Assembly: GCF_009829325.1 (NCBI RefSeq) | Contig: NZ_VUOS01000025.1 | Span: 62,001 to 126,000, forward strand | Reading direction: 5' to 3' | Source of the DNA: Nocardia sp. CY41 | Lineage (GTDB): Bacteria > Actinomycetota > Actinomycetes > Mycobacteriales > Mycobacteriaceae | Length of the DNA stretch: 64,000 nucleotides | Shown here: positions 15,854 through 24,613 of the stretch, piece after piece | How the letters are laid out: the number at the start of each line of letters is the position of its first letter | Position numbering within the stretch: position 1 is the stretch's first letter | The notes under the pieces: model-generated | Told to the model about the DNA's origin: nothing | Databases searched by the model: none | Seen by the model: only the letters and a program-made list of their open reading frames with translations | Program-made: the position numbers and the translations under genes

Positions 15854-16093
15854 TCGCTCCCGAACCGGTCGGGTACCGGACTTGTGCCCGAACGGCGCGC
15901 ACTGCCGTCTGCCCGGCTCACATCGGAGTGGCGCTGGTGCGTCCGAACTGCGAGCCAGTTCCGGAAGGCTCCAACCCGACGCGCCCAGCTCACCTCGACC
16001 GCTGGGTTCGAGCGAAGCGAGACCGAGCATGCAAATTCAACACAGGGTGTTCCCTGATGGCGTGCGGGGGCGATGCCGGTAAGACTGGACGGC

Positions 16094-16870
16094 ATGACTT
16101 CGCAAGCCTTGGGCGCCGACACCGCCGACCTGGCGGCATCGACCGATGTCGCGGCCCACGCTATCGAACTGACCAAGGTCTACGGATCCGGTGACACCCA
16201 GGTCAGGGCATTGGACGGGGTGTCGGCCGAGTTCGCGAAGGGCGAGTTCACCGCGATCATGGGCCCGTCCGGCTCGGGCAAATCGACCCTCATGCACTGC
16301 CTGGCCGGACTGGACAGCGCCAGCTCGGGCACCGTACGCATCGGCGACACCGACCTCACCACGCTGTCCGACAAACAGATGACGCGCCTGCGCCGGGACC
16401 GGATCGGCTTCGTCTTCCAGGCGTTCAACCTGGTGCCGACGCTCACGGCGCTGGAGAACATCACGTTGCCGCTGGACATCGCGGGACGCAAGCCCGACCA
16501 GGAGTGGCTGGACACGGTGCTGAAGCGGCTCGGGCTGACCGATCGGCTCACCCACCGTCCCAGCGAGCTGTCCGGCGGTCAGCAGCAGCGGGTGGCCTGC
16601 GCCCGGGCGCTGGCGGGCAAGCCGGAGATCATCTTCGGCGACGAGCCGACCGGCAACCTGGACTCCCGCGCCTCGGAGGAGGTGCTCTCGATCCTGCGCG
16701 CCGCGGTGGACGAATTCGGGCAGACGGTCGTCATCGTGACCCACGAACCGCACGCGGCCGGGTTCGCCGACCGGGTGGTGTTCCTCGCCGACGGACGCAT
16801 CGTCGACGAGATGCGCGATCCGACCGCCGACACGGTGCTCGACCGGATGAAAGCGTTGGAGCAGGCGTGA
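16094..16870 (+). CDS. ABC transporter ATP-binding protein (MacB/LolD type)
   Basis: The protein has about 258 residues from ATG 16094 (an upstream ATG at 16073 is possible). It has Walker A GPSGSGKST (57-65), a Q-loop FVFQAFNLVPTLTALEN, the ABC signature LSGGQQQR, Walker B IIFGDEPTGNLDS and the H-loop VTHEP. The sequence type is that of ATPases paired with FtsX-like permeases, and the gene directly precedes one. The pair probably exports or extracts an envelope substrate by mechanotransmission; the substrate is unknown. Confidence 0.92.
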   Translation: MTSQALGADTADLAASTDVAAHAIELTKVYGSGDTQVRALDGVSAEFAKGEFTAIMGPSGSGKSTLMHCLAGLDSASSGTVRIGDTDLTTLSDKQMTRLRRDRIGFVFQAFNLVPTLTALENITLPLDIAGRKPDQEWLDTVLKRLGLTDRLTHRPSELSGGQQQRVACARALAGKPEIIFGDEPTGNLDSRASEEVLSILRAAVDEFGQTVVIVTHEPHAAGFADRVVFLADGRIVDEMRDPTADTVLDRMKALEQA

Positions 16871-16904
16871 CCGGGCGCTCGCGGAAGAATCGGGGGCGGG
16901 CGTG

Positions 16905-19433
16905 ATGGCCGCAAGTCCGATGCGCAAAGTCGCGCTGCGCAATCTCGCCGCCCACAAGGTGCGGCTCGCGTTGACCCTCTTGTCGGTGGTGCTCGGCACC
17001 GCGTTCATCGCGGGTTCGTTCGTCTTCACCGACACGCTGCAGAGCACGTTCGACGGGATCTTCGCCAATGAGGCGAAGGGCGTCGACGTCCGGGTGAGCC
17101 CGAAGGAGCGCCAGGCGCAGGGCGTTCCGAACAATGTGGTGGACGAGCTGGTGAAGTATCCGGGCGTCCGCACGGTCGCGCCGAGCGTGAACGGACCGGT
17201 GGTCCTGCTCGATCCGGCGGGGAAGAAGGCCGTCCAGACCGGCGGGGCGCCGACGTTCGGCAAGTCCTACCTGCCGCCGGAGAAGGCCGTCGCGGAGCCG
17301 GAGAAGTTCCTGCAGGGCGTTCCGCCTGCCCGGCCGGGTGAGATCGCGCTCAACACGGGCGGGGCCGAGCGCGCCGGACTGAAGGTCGGGGACCGGACGA
17401 AGATCCTCATCCCGTCGCAGCCCGATCCCATCGATGTGACCCTCACGGGCATCTACGAAATACCCTCCGACACGGGCGGTTTGATCGGGGTGCTGTTCGA
17501 CGACACGCAGGCGCGCAAGCTGTTCACCGACGGCCTGCACGTCGCGTATGTGGACCTGGCGGCCGACGGCATCCCCGGCGACGAACTGCGCGACAACCTG
17601 GCCCGGGAACTGCCGGGCTACAAGGTGCAGAACGGCGATCAGGTGCGCGCGGACCTGAAGAAGGAAGTCTCCGACGCGCTGAACTTCATCAACTATTTCC
17701 TGCTCGCCTTCGGCGCGATCGCGCTGATCGTCGGCACATTCATCATCTACAACACCTTCTCGATGATCGTCGCGCAACGCCTGCGGGAGTTGGCGCTGCT
17801 GCGCGCGGTCGGCGCGAGCAGGCGGCAGGTCGGCACGTCGGTGGTGGCGGAGGCGTTCGTCATCGGGTTGATCGGCAGCGCGATCGGTCTCGCGGGCGGC
17901 GTCGGTCTGGCGTTCGGATTGTCGGCGGTGCTCAACGCGTTCGACCTCGGGTTGCCGACCGGAACGATGGCGGTGCGCCCGCGGACGATCGTGGTCGGGC
18001 TGCTCGTCGGTCTCGCGGTGACGATGGTCAGCGCCTACGCGCCCGCGCGCCGCGCCTCGCGCATTCCGCCCGTGCAGGCCATGCGCGAGGAGTTCGCGTC
18101 CATCGGGGAATCGCTGCGGCTGCGTACGGTCTTCGGCGTGGTGCTCGCGCTGCTCGGTACGGGGGTCGTCGTGCTGGGTGCGCAGCGCACCGGCGGCACG
18201 GCGGCCGCCACGGTCGGCGTCGGCGCCCTCGGGTTGATCTTCGCGGTGCTGCTCGCCGCGCCCGCGCTGTCGCGGCCGCTGGTCGGCGGTCTCGGAGTGC
18301 TGGTGCGCCCGTTCGGGCCGATCGGCCGCATGGCGCGCAACAACGCGGCGCGCAATCCGCGCCGCACCGCCGCGACGGCCTTCGCCCTCACCCTCGGACT
18401 GATGCTCGTCTCGGCCATCGGCATGCTGGGCGCTTCGGCGAAGGAGAGCGTCGGTGTGCTGGTCGACAAGGGCGTGCGCGCCGACTACGTGCTGGCCGGC
18501 CCGCAGTTGCTCGGGGTGCCGTTCGGCGCTGCCGACGCCGCGCGCACCGAGGTTGCGGGTGTGTCGCAAGTGGTGGGGATGCGAGGCGCCCCGTTCAAGC
18601 TCGGCGACGAGCAGGTGTTCGCCACGTCGCCGGACGGTCCGCTGGCGGGTGTGCTGAACTACGAGATCGTTCGCGGCAGCGACACTCTCGGTGCCAGGGA
18701 CGTGCTCGTCTCGGAGGACGAAGCGAACGACCGTGGCTGGAAGGTCGGTGACCTGGTGACCCCGGCCGGTGTCGACGGCAAGAAGGTCCCGCTCACCGTC
18801 ACCGGTGTGTACAAGAAGAATCCGCTGCTCGGCCCGATGGTGGTGTCGCAGACGGTCTACGACGAGGTGGTCCCGCTCAACTTCCGGACCAACTTCCTGG
18901 TGCTGATCAAAGCGCAACCGGACGCGAACGTCAGCGCGATGCGTGCCGACCTGGAGAAGGCCACCGAGCAATTCGTCGTGGTCCAGGTGCAGGACCGCGA
19001 GGAGTTCAAAGGCGCACAGGGCAAACAGATCAACACCCTGCTGGCCATCCTGTACGGCCTGCTCGCCTTGGCGGTGGTGATCGCGATCCTCGGCATCGTC
19101 AACACCCTCGCGCTGTCGGTGGTGGAGCGCAGGCGGGAGATCGGCATGTTGCGCGCGGTCGGCATGCAGCGCCCTCAGGTGCGCCGGACCATCTATCTGG
19201 AGTCGATGTTGATCGCGGTGTTCGGCGCGGTCGTCGGCATGGCGCTCGGGCTGGGGCTCGGCGTCGGCTTCCTGCGGACGCTGCGCGATTTCGGGCTCGA
19301 CCAGATCGCCATCCCGTGGAGCCAGCTGGTCCTGGTCCTGGTCAGCTCGGCGGTCGTCGGGGTGCTCGCCGCGCTCTGGCCCGCCGTGCGGGCGGCACGC
19401 ACGCCACCGCTGGCGGCCATCGCGGATCTCTGA
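16905..19433 (+). CDS. FtsX-like ABC transporter permease
   Basis: The protein has about 842 residues. It has an N-terminal TM helix (LALTLLSVVLGTAFIAGSFVF), a large extracytoplasmic domain, three TM helices with the FtsX motif RELALLRAVGASRRQV, a central group of hydrophobic helices, a second extracytoplasmic domain and three C-terminal helices with RREIGMLRAVGMQRPQVRR. This two-FtsX-domain architecture is the actinobacterial permease type. The start is GTG 16902 or ATG 16905, 34 bp after the ATPase stop, with a G-rich RBS. A strong terminator follows. Confidence 0.92.
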   Translation: MAASPMRKVALRNLAAHKVRLALTLLSVVLGTAFIAGSFVFTDTLQSTFDGIFANEAKGVDVRVSPKERQAQGVPNNVVDELVKYPGVRTVAPSVNGPVVLLDPAGKKAVQTGGAPTFGKSYLPPEKAVAEPEKFLQGVPPARPGEIALNTGGAERAGLKVGDRTKILIPSQPDPIDVTLTGIYEIPSDTGGLIGVLFDDTQARKLFTDGLHVAYVDLAADGIPGDELRDNLARELPGYKVQNGDQVRADLKKEVSDALNFINYFLLAFGAIALIVGTFIIYNTFSMIVAQRLRELALLRAVGASRRQVGTSVVAEAFVIGLIGSAIGLAGGVGLAFGLSAVLNAFDLGLPTGTMAVRPRTIVVGLLVGLAVTMVSAYAPARRASRIPPVQAMREEFASIGESLRLRTVFGVVLALLGTGVVVLGAQRTGGTAAATVGVGALGLIFAVLLAAPALSRPLVGGLGVLVRPFGPIGRMARNNAARNPRRTAATAFALTLGLMLVSAIGMLGASAKESVGVLVDKGVRADYVLAGPQLLGVPFGAADAARTEVAGVSQVVGMRGAPFKLGDEQVFATSPDGPLAGVLNYEIVRGSDTLGARDVLVSEDEANDRGWKVGDLVTPAGVDGKKVPLTVTGVYKKNPLLGPMVVSQTVYDEVVPLNFRTNFLVLIKAQPDANVSAMRADLEKATEQFVVVQVQDREEFKGAQGKQINTLLAILYGLLALAVVIAILGIVNTLALSVVERRREIGMLRAVGMQRPQVRRTIYLESMLIAVFGAVVGMALGLGLGVGFLRTLRDFGLDQIAIPWSQLVLVLVSSAVVGVLAALWPAVRAARTPPLAAIADL

Positions 19434-19439
19434 GCGCCC

Positions 19440-19468
19440 GTGCGGCGCACCTGCACGGTGCGCCGCAC
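19440..19468 (+). terminator. Hairpin terminator after ABC permease
   Basis: Perfect 12-bp arms GTGCGGCGCACC / GGTGCGCCGCAC with a 5-base loop lie 6 bp beyond the permease stop codon. The remaining intergenic stretch to 19764 (about 300 bp) shows no gene; a TTGACT at 19689 may belong to the promoter of the next gene. Confidence 0.8.
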
Positions 19469-19764
19469 CGGTGGCGGGTCAGTGCGGTCGGCCCCCTCGG
19501 TTCCGGCGCGTGGAACAGCACGTCGGCTTCGAAGCCTCGCCGGTCGGCTCCGCATCGCTGCCGGTGCCTGCCGCCTCGCGTGGCGCGGACCGCATTCATC
19601 GCGAATTCGCCTACGGCACAAGCGAATTCAATCTTCGTCGGGCGGTGTCTATCCCGTCACATCCTGCTGAAGTTGTCCCGTTCGTAGTGTTGACTCAAAC
19701 GGAGGCTACCACTCCACTTAATTTCCGGTAAACGGCCTGATTCGACGGGGAAGGAGGCCGCGCG

Positions 19765-20679
19765 ATGGTCGCTGTGGACTTCGGCGAACTGGAGTTCGCG
19801 CCGGGCGGAGTCGTCGAACGAGTGCGGGCGGCGGTGCGCGGTCGCGGCGGCGAAGCGGTGACCCAGCTTCTGCTCATCACGGTGCTCTACCTCGGCTATC
19901 GCGCCGGGCGGCTGATCACCGCCGACGACACCGGGCGAGCCATGGGCAACGCGCACGGCCTGCTCGGCTTCGAGGAACGACTCGGCCTGCCGGACGAGCG
20001 GACGGTCCAGGCGTTGTTCCTGCACCGCGAATTTCTCGCCGTCCCGGCCAACTTCTATTACGCCAGTGCGCATTTCACCGTGGCCGTGGGCGTGCTGCTG
20101 TGGCTGTGGATGTTCCGGCCGCAGCACTATCGCTGGACCAGAAATCTCATGGTGGCTTTGACCGCAGCCGCCCTCGCGGTGCACATCCTCCTCCCGCTGG
20201 CGCCTCCGCGCATGCTGACCGATCGCGGCTTCGTCGACCTGGCCGCGCGATACGGTCAATCCGTCTACGGCGCGGCCGATTCCGGCGGGCTGTCCAATCA
20301 GCTCGCGGCCATGCCGTCGCTGCACGTCGGCTGGGCGCTGCTACTGGGTGTGGCGGTGGTCGCCGCGACCGGCACGCCGTGGCGCTGGCTCGCTCTGGCC
20401 CATCCGGCGCTGACCACGCTCGTGGTGGTGGGCACCGCCAACCACTACTGGCTGGACGTCATCGTCGCGGTCGTATTGCTGGCGGTGTCCGCGGCTTTGC
20501 ATCCGTTCGTGGTACCCGCGGCGGCCACCGCCTGGGGCGTGATGGGTCCCGTTCCGGCCCCGGCTTCCGCACCGCTCTTGATGGCGGCGAGGGTCTCCCG
20601 CATGAGCGCGGGCATGGTCCGGCCGACGAATGCCGATACCAGGGGCCGCAACGGGGCCGCGGCGGGCCGGAACGAGTAA
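19765..20679 (+). CDS. PAP2-superfamily membrane protein (Aur1/Ipt1-like)
   Basis: The 304-residue protein has about six TM helices and PAP2 motifs: C2 in AMPSLHVGW and C3 in ANHYWLDVIVA, giving the His and Asp of the catalytic site. This layout resembles the inositol-phosphotransferase branch (Aur1/Ipt1) of the superfamily, which acts on lipid-linked phosphates at the membrane; the substrate is unknown. The last 40 or so residues (after ALHPFVVPAAA) lie antisense to an SRPBCC gene remnant and are probably not ancestral, so the original C-terminus may have been shorter. Confidence 0.82.
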   Translation: MVAVDFGELEFAPGGVVERVRAAVRGRGGEAVTQLLLITVLYLGYRAGRLITADDTGRAMGNAHGLLGFEERLGLPDERTVQALFLHREFLAVPANFYYASAHFTVAVGVLLWLWMFRPQHYRWTRNLMVALTAAALAVHILLPLAPPRMLTDRGFVDLAARYGQSVYGAADSGGLSNQLAAMPSLHVGWALLLGVAVVAATGTPWRWLALAHPALTTLVVVGTANHYWLDVIVAVVLLAVSAALHPFVVPAAATAWGVMGPVPAPASAPLLMAARVSRMSAGMVRPTNADTRGRNGAAAGRNE

Positions 20680-20812
20680 GTCCAGATCACCACGGTCCGG
20701 CCGTCCCGCTCCCGGAACGCGAAAGCCGCGATACGGCGGTCGTCGTGATTCCTGGAACCGAGCGCCCCGTCGACTGCCCGGAAAGGCGCAGCATTTCGTA
20801 CGCCGACCGGCA
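20550..20812 (-). pseudogene. SRPBCC-family (polyketide cyclase/START-like) C-terminal remnant
   Basis: A minus-strand reading frame contains GVRNAAPFRAVDGALG and then RDGRTVVIWTYSFRP and MPALMRETLAAIKSGAE. This is the typical final strand and long C-terminal helix of SRPBCC proteins, with an internal deletion and no N-terminal half or start. It lies between the convergent PAP2 gene and the VWA gene and overlaps the PAP2 3' end. No stop interrupts the frame until 20445, but without the N-terminal lid it cannot form the usual cavity. Confidence 0.5.
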
Positions 20813-20826
20813 GGGCGGTGCTGGAT

Positions 20827-21984
20827 CTAGTGGCGGGCGGCGTTCGCGTGCGCCCAGGACTGCACATCACCTCGATCGAGGGCGATGGCCAGCAGTTCCG
20901 GGAACTTGTCCGGTGTGCAGGCGAAAGCCGGGATGCCCAATGCGGCAAGGGCAGCCGCGTTGTCGTGATCGAAGGCGGGCGCGCCGTCGTCGGAAAGGGC
21001 GAGCAGTACGACGACCTGCACGCCGGACTCCTGCATCGAGCGGACGCGGCGCAGCATCTCGTCGCGGATGCCGCCCTCGTACAGGTCGGAGATCAGGACG
21101 AACAGTGTGTCGGCCGGGCGGGTGACCAACGACTGGCAGTAGGCGAGGGCCCGGTTGATGTCGGTGCCGCCGCCGAGTTGCGTGCCGAACAGCACCTCCA
21201 CCGGGTCGTCGAGTTTGTCGGTGAGGTCGACGATCTCGGTGTCGAAGACCACCAACGAGGTACGCAGCGACCGCATCGAGGCGAGCACCGCGCCGAAAAC
21301 CGACGCGTACACGACGCTGGCGGCCATCGAACCGGACTGGTCGATGGCCAGCACCACGTCTCGCCGCACCGCCTGCGCCTTGCGACCGTAGCCGACCAGG
21401 CGTTCGGGGACCACGGTGCGATGCTCGGGCAGGTAGGTGGCGAGGTTCTTGCGAATGGTGCGGTCCCAGTCGATATCCCGCAATTTCGGCCGGGTGACGC
21501 GGGCAGCGCGGTTCAGCGCGCCGGAGACGGCGGCGACGGTTTGTGCCGCGATGCGCTGCTCGATCTCTCGCACCACCTTCTCCACCACCATGCGCGCGGT
21601 GGCCTTGGTGGTCTCGGGCATCACCCGGTTCAGGCTCAGCAGGGTGCCGACCAGGTGCACGTCCGGCTCCACCGCCTCGAGCAGTTCCGGCTCCAGCAGC
21701 AGTTGGGTGAGATCGAGTCGCTCCACGGCGTCACGCTGCATGACCTCGACGACGGAGGCGGGGAAGTAGCTGCGAATATCGCCGAGCCAGCGGGCCACGC
21801 GCGGCGCCGAGCCCTGCAAACCGCCGGTGCGCTTGCCTGGGGAAGTCTCGTCATCGGTGTTGTACAGCGCCGACAGCGCCCGGTCCATGGCCGCGTCCGC
21901 AGCGGAGCCCAGCCCGCCCAACCCTTCCTCCGCGGCCGCGCCGAGCACAAGACGCCAACGCCGGGACTGACCTTCGTCGGTCAT
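20827..21984 (-). CDS. VWA-domain protein with intact MIDAS
   Basis: The 385-residue protein has a helical N-terminal region (about 1-205) and a C-terminal von Willebrand A domain. The MIDAS metal site is complete: D215-Q-S217-G-S219, the threonine in GGGTDINRAL and the aspartate in LISDLYEGG. It matches the YehP-type partner of MoxR ATPases. The ATG overlaps the stop of the preceding repeat ORF (ATGA). As last gene of the SWIM-MoxR-DUF5682-VWA operon it probably recruits substrates to, or is remodelled by, the MoxR ATPase. Confidence 0.9.
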   Translation of the reverse strand: MTDEGQSRRWRLVLGAAAEEGLGGLGSAADAAMDRALSALYNTDDETSPGKRTGGLQGSAPRVARWLGDIRSYFPASVVEVMQRDAVERLDLTQLLLEPELLEAVEPDVHLVGTLLSLNRVMPETTKATARMVVEKVVREIEQRIAAQTVAAVSGALNRAARVTRPKLRDIDWDRTIRKNLATYLPEHRTVVPERLVGYGRKAQAVRRDVVLAIDQSGSMAASVVYASVFGAVLASMRSLRTSLVVFDTEIVDLTDKLDDPVEVLFGTQLGGGTDINRALAYCQSLVTRPADTLFVLISDLYEGGIRDEMLRRVRSMQESGVQVVVLLALSDDGAPAFDHDNAAALAALGIPAFACTPDKFPELLAIALDRGDVQSWAHANAARH

Positions 21985-22199
21985 GCCGCGTCCTTCCAAG
22001 TATGAGCGGCGATCTCGCTGCGGTCTCGCCGGACTGCCTGTTCCCTCATGCTGTGTCCGATTTCGGCATGAGCGGGGCCCTGCGTGGTTACGCTGCGCTG
22101 CCGCCTGCGGGCCTGACCGCTCATGCTGTGTCCGATTCCGGCATGAGCGGGGCCCTGCGTGGTTACGCTGCGCTGCCGCCTCCGGGCCTGACCGCTCAT
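21981..22199 (-). CDS. 72-codon ORF of 25-residue tandem repeats, coupled on both sides
   Basis: The ORF starts in an ATGA overlap with the stop of the DUF5682 gene and ends in an ATGA overlap with the start of the VWA gene. It is built of two 25-residue repeats (MSGQARRRQRSVTTQGPAHA plus GIGHS / EIGHS) and a third partial one (MREQAVRRDRSEIAAHTWKD). The product would be very basic. The repeat is exactly 75 bp, so copy-number change keeps the frame and the coupling. Whether the peptide has a function, or is a tolerated repeat insertion that maintains translation into the VWA gene, cannot be told from sequence. Confidence 0.5.
   Translation of the reverse strand: MSGQARRRQRSVTTQGPAHAGIGHSMSGQARRRQRSVTTQGPAHAEIGHSMREQAVRRDRSEIAAHTWKDAA
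22045..22194. repeat. 75-bp tandem direct repeat, two full copies plus partial
   Basis: Copies at 22045-22119 and 22120-22194 differ at only a few positions (for example TTTCGG/TTCCGG and CCTGCGG/CCTCCGG). A third starts at 22195 but diverges after a few bases. The repeat lies between two operon genes and is translated in the minus direction as the 25-residue unit. No second locus with this unit is visible in the window. Confidence 0.9.
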
Positions 22200-24613
22200 A
22201 CCGTGACCCCCAGAATCTCCGCTGCCGCGCGCACCGCGACTGTGGCTCGGTCGGTGTCGATCCCGGCGACAGCCGACGCGGCGGCCGCGGACCCGCCGTC
22301 GCGGACCGCTTGCCCGATCGCGCGGCGCTCACCCGATTCGAACGCGCCGGAGGTGCGGCGCAGCAGCGGCAACGTTTCGACGAACGTGTCGTCGCCGAGT
22401 CCGCGCAGCCAGTCGTCGATGAGCCGCAACAACTCCCGGTCGTGCACCAGCAGCAGGCCGCGACCGCCGAGGAACCCGTCGATCCAGGCCGCCTTGGCCG
22501 CGGCGGTGGCGCCCACCGACAGGGCGGCGGACAGTCGGCGCGCGGATTCGGTGTCATCGATACGGCCCGCGTCGGCGAGCAAGCGGACCGCACGCCCCAC
22601 CAGAGCGCCGTGCACGTCGTCGCGGTCGGCGACGCGGCGCAGCGCGGCGAGCCACTCGCCGGTGGCCCAGCCGTCGTCCCTGGTGTGGATGGCGGTGTGC
22701 GCGGCGTCCAGCAGGCCGCGCAGATCGGTGGCGGCATCGGTGTCCAACCCGGTGACCGCCGCGGGCAGGCCGGCGCAGATGCGTACCAGCAACCCGTCGG
22801 CGACATGGGCCAGCGCTTTGGTGTCGGTGCCGCGCACGTCGCCGTAGCGCAACGTACGGATCAGGCCGGGCAGCGCGGCCAGCAGGTGGGTGACGTCGTG
22901 GTCGAGCGCCGCGGTGGATTCCAGCCGGGCGATCAATCCGTCGGTGGCGCCGCCCAGGTCGGCCAGCAGCGCGACTTCCAGCGCGGCGGTCAGTTCGCCC
23001 ACCGAGCGGTCGGCGCGGCTCGCGGTGTCGAGGATCTTCGCCTCCGCCGCGGTGCGGATGGTGGTGCCCCAGCGCGAAGCCTCGATGATCGAGATCGCGT
23101 ACTCGGGGTGCCACTGCAGCGTCCAGGTTTCCCGGAAGGTGCCGGTGCTGCGCACATCGCTGGTGGTGAGCGTGCCCCACTCGATGTCGAGTACCCGCAG
23201 CCGGTGCAGCAGACGCGACCGCCGCACCTCGCGTTCCTTGCGCAGATCCAGGTCGATGGTGCGGATCGAGGGCTCTTGCTTCATCCGCAGCGACCGGATG
23301 GTGGCGCGCAGGTCCGCGTCCAGCGGCACGGTCGGCGTCTCCTCCGGCACCGCGCCGAGCGCCTCACCCACCACGAGTTCGCCGATCACCAACCGCAGCA
23401 TCGTCTCGTCACCGCCGCACAGCACCGACCGGGTGGCCTCGGTCACCTCCGACAAACCGGCGAGCGGGCGACCGCGCAGCGCGGCGAGGGTGTCGGCGAG
23501 CCGGACGGCCTCGATGACGTGCGCGCTGGACACCGGCAGATCGTGGGCGCGCAGTACACCGGCGACCTTGGTCAGCCAGCGGGCGATCGGCCGCTCGGTG
23601 GCGGTGAACAGGTGGTGGTACCAGCCCGGCGAGGTGACGCCCGCGCCGTAGCCGGAGGTCGTGGACAGCCGCGAATGCGTCCACGGCACCCAGGTGAGTT
23701 TGGCTTTGGTCTTCGGTAGGCCCTTGAGCAACCGGGCGTCCGGCGCGGCGGGACCGAGCGCGCCGGTGAGCGCGGGCGCGTGCCATGCTCCGCACACCAC
23801 CGCCAGCCGCATCGCGCCGTCTTTGAGCGCCTTGCGCATCGTCTGGCGCATATAGGCCTCCCGCCGCAGGGTGTGGGCGTCGACCACGAGTGGCTCGGGC
23901 GGCGGTTCGGGCACGAGGGTCGTTTCGGCGATCGCCTCCGCGACCGAATCGAACTCCGGCGCGGAGTCGTTCACGGAATGCTCCTGCGCCTGGTGGTCGC
24001 GCTCGGGCCGACCGCGTTCGGATTCGGCGGTCGCCGCTTGCTGCCCAGCCGGTTCGGTTCCGGTGGGCGCGCCGTCGCGCAAGGCTTCGTCCGGCGGCGT
24101 CGCGCGGGCCGCGGATTCCCGCAGCGCGCCCATCGCCTCGGTGATCGCCTCGAACGCGTCCGCGTCCGGAACGGATTCGACGACGGCGTCCCACCAGCGT
24201 TCCGCGTCGTCGTAGCCACCCGCCTCGGCGAGCGCGGCGAGTGGATCGAACCGGTCGCCCGGCTCGTCCTCCGTCGCGAGCGTGACGGTCGCGGGCAGGT
24301 CGCAGAACCGCACCGGCACGTCGTTGTCCACCGCGTACCGCAGCGCCTGCCACTCGGGGGAGAACACCGCGTACGGCCAGAACGCGGCCTTGGCGGGGGT
24401 GTCGGGAACGTACCCCAGCAGCGCGACCGGCGGGGTCATCCCCTCGGCGGCGACGTAACCCACCAACGGATCGGCGTCCGCGGGACCCTCGATGAGAATC
24501 ATGTCGGGCCGGAAGTCCGCCAGGGCCAGCCGTAGCGAGCGCGCCGACCCGGGACCATGGTGGCGGATGCCGAACACCCTGGTCACGGCGGTGGATCCGG
24601 TGCCGGAGGTCAC
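22196..24613 (-). CDS. DUF5682 family protein, TraB/ChaN-like motifs
   Basis: The protein has about 805 residues. The N-terminus reads FGIRHHGPGSARSL followed by DMILIEGP (E42), and at about 270-280 it has AVVCGAWHAPAL. These resemble the GxxH...E...GAxH pattern of the TraB/TIKI/ChaN/EreA-like superfamily; that superfamily link is my inference. The middle is acidic and low in complexity and the C-terminal half is helical. GTG 24613 is chosen because it forms a GTGA overlap with the MoxR stop. Homologues known as DUF5682 are typically encoded with MoxR, VWA and SWIM proteins. Confidence 0.82.
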   Translation of the reverse strand: MTSGTGSTAVTRVFGIRHHGPGSARSLRLALADFRPDMILIEGPADADPLVGYVAAEGMTPPVALLGYVPDTPAKAAFWPYAVFSPEWQALRYAVDNDVPVRFCDLPATVTLATEDEPGDRFDPLAALAEAGGYDDAERWWDAVVESVPDADAFEAITEAMGALRESAARATPPDEALRDGAPTGTEPAGQQAATAESERGRPERDHQAQEHSVNDSAPEFDSVAEAIAETTLVPEPPPEPLVVDAHTLRREAYMRQTMRKALKDGAMRLAVVCGAWHAPALTGALGPAAPDARLLKGLPKTKAKLTWVPWTHSRLSTTSGYGAGVTSPGWYHHLFTATERPIARWLTKVAGVLRAHDLPVSSAHVIEAVRLADTLAALRGRPLAGLSEVTEATRSVLCGGDETMLRLVIGELVVGEALGAVPEETPTVPLDADLRATIRSLRMKQEPSIRTIDLDLRKEREVRRSRLLHRLRVLDIEWGTLTTSDVRSTGTFRETWTLQWHPEYAISIIEASRWGTTIRTAAEAKILDTASRADRSVGELTAALEVALLADLGGATDGLIARLESTAALDHDVTHLLAALPGLIRTLRYGDVRGTDTKALAHVADGLLVRICAGLPAAVTGLDTDAATDLRGLLDAAHTAIHTRDDGWATGEWLAALRRVADRDDVHGALVGRAVRLLADAGRIDDTESARRLSAALSVGATAAAKAAWIDGFLGGRGLLLVHDRELLRLIDDWLRGLGDDTFVETLPLLRRTSGAFESGERRAIGQAVRDGGSAAAASAVAGIDTDRATVAVRAAAEILGVTV

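Noticed and set aside
22045..22199. CRISPR array
   Set aside because: Units are 75 bp, head-to-tail without spacers, and there are no cas genes nearby.
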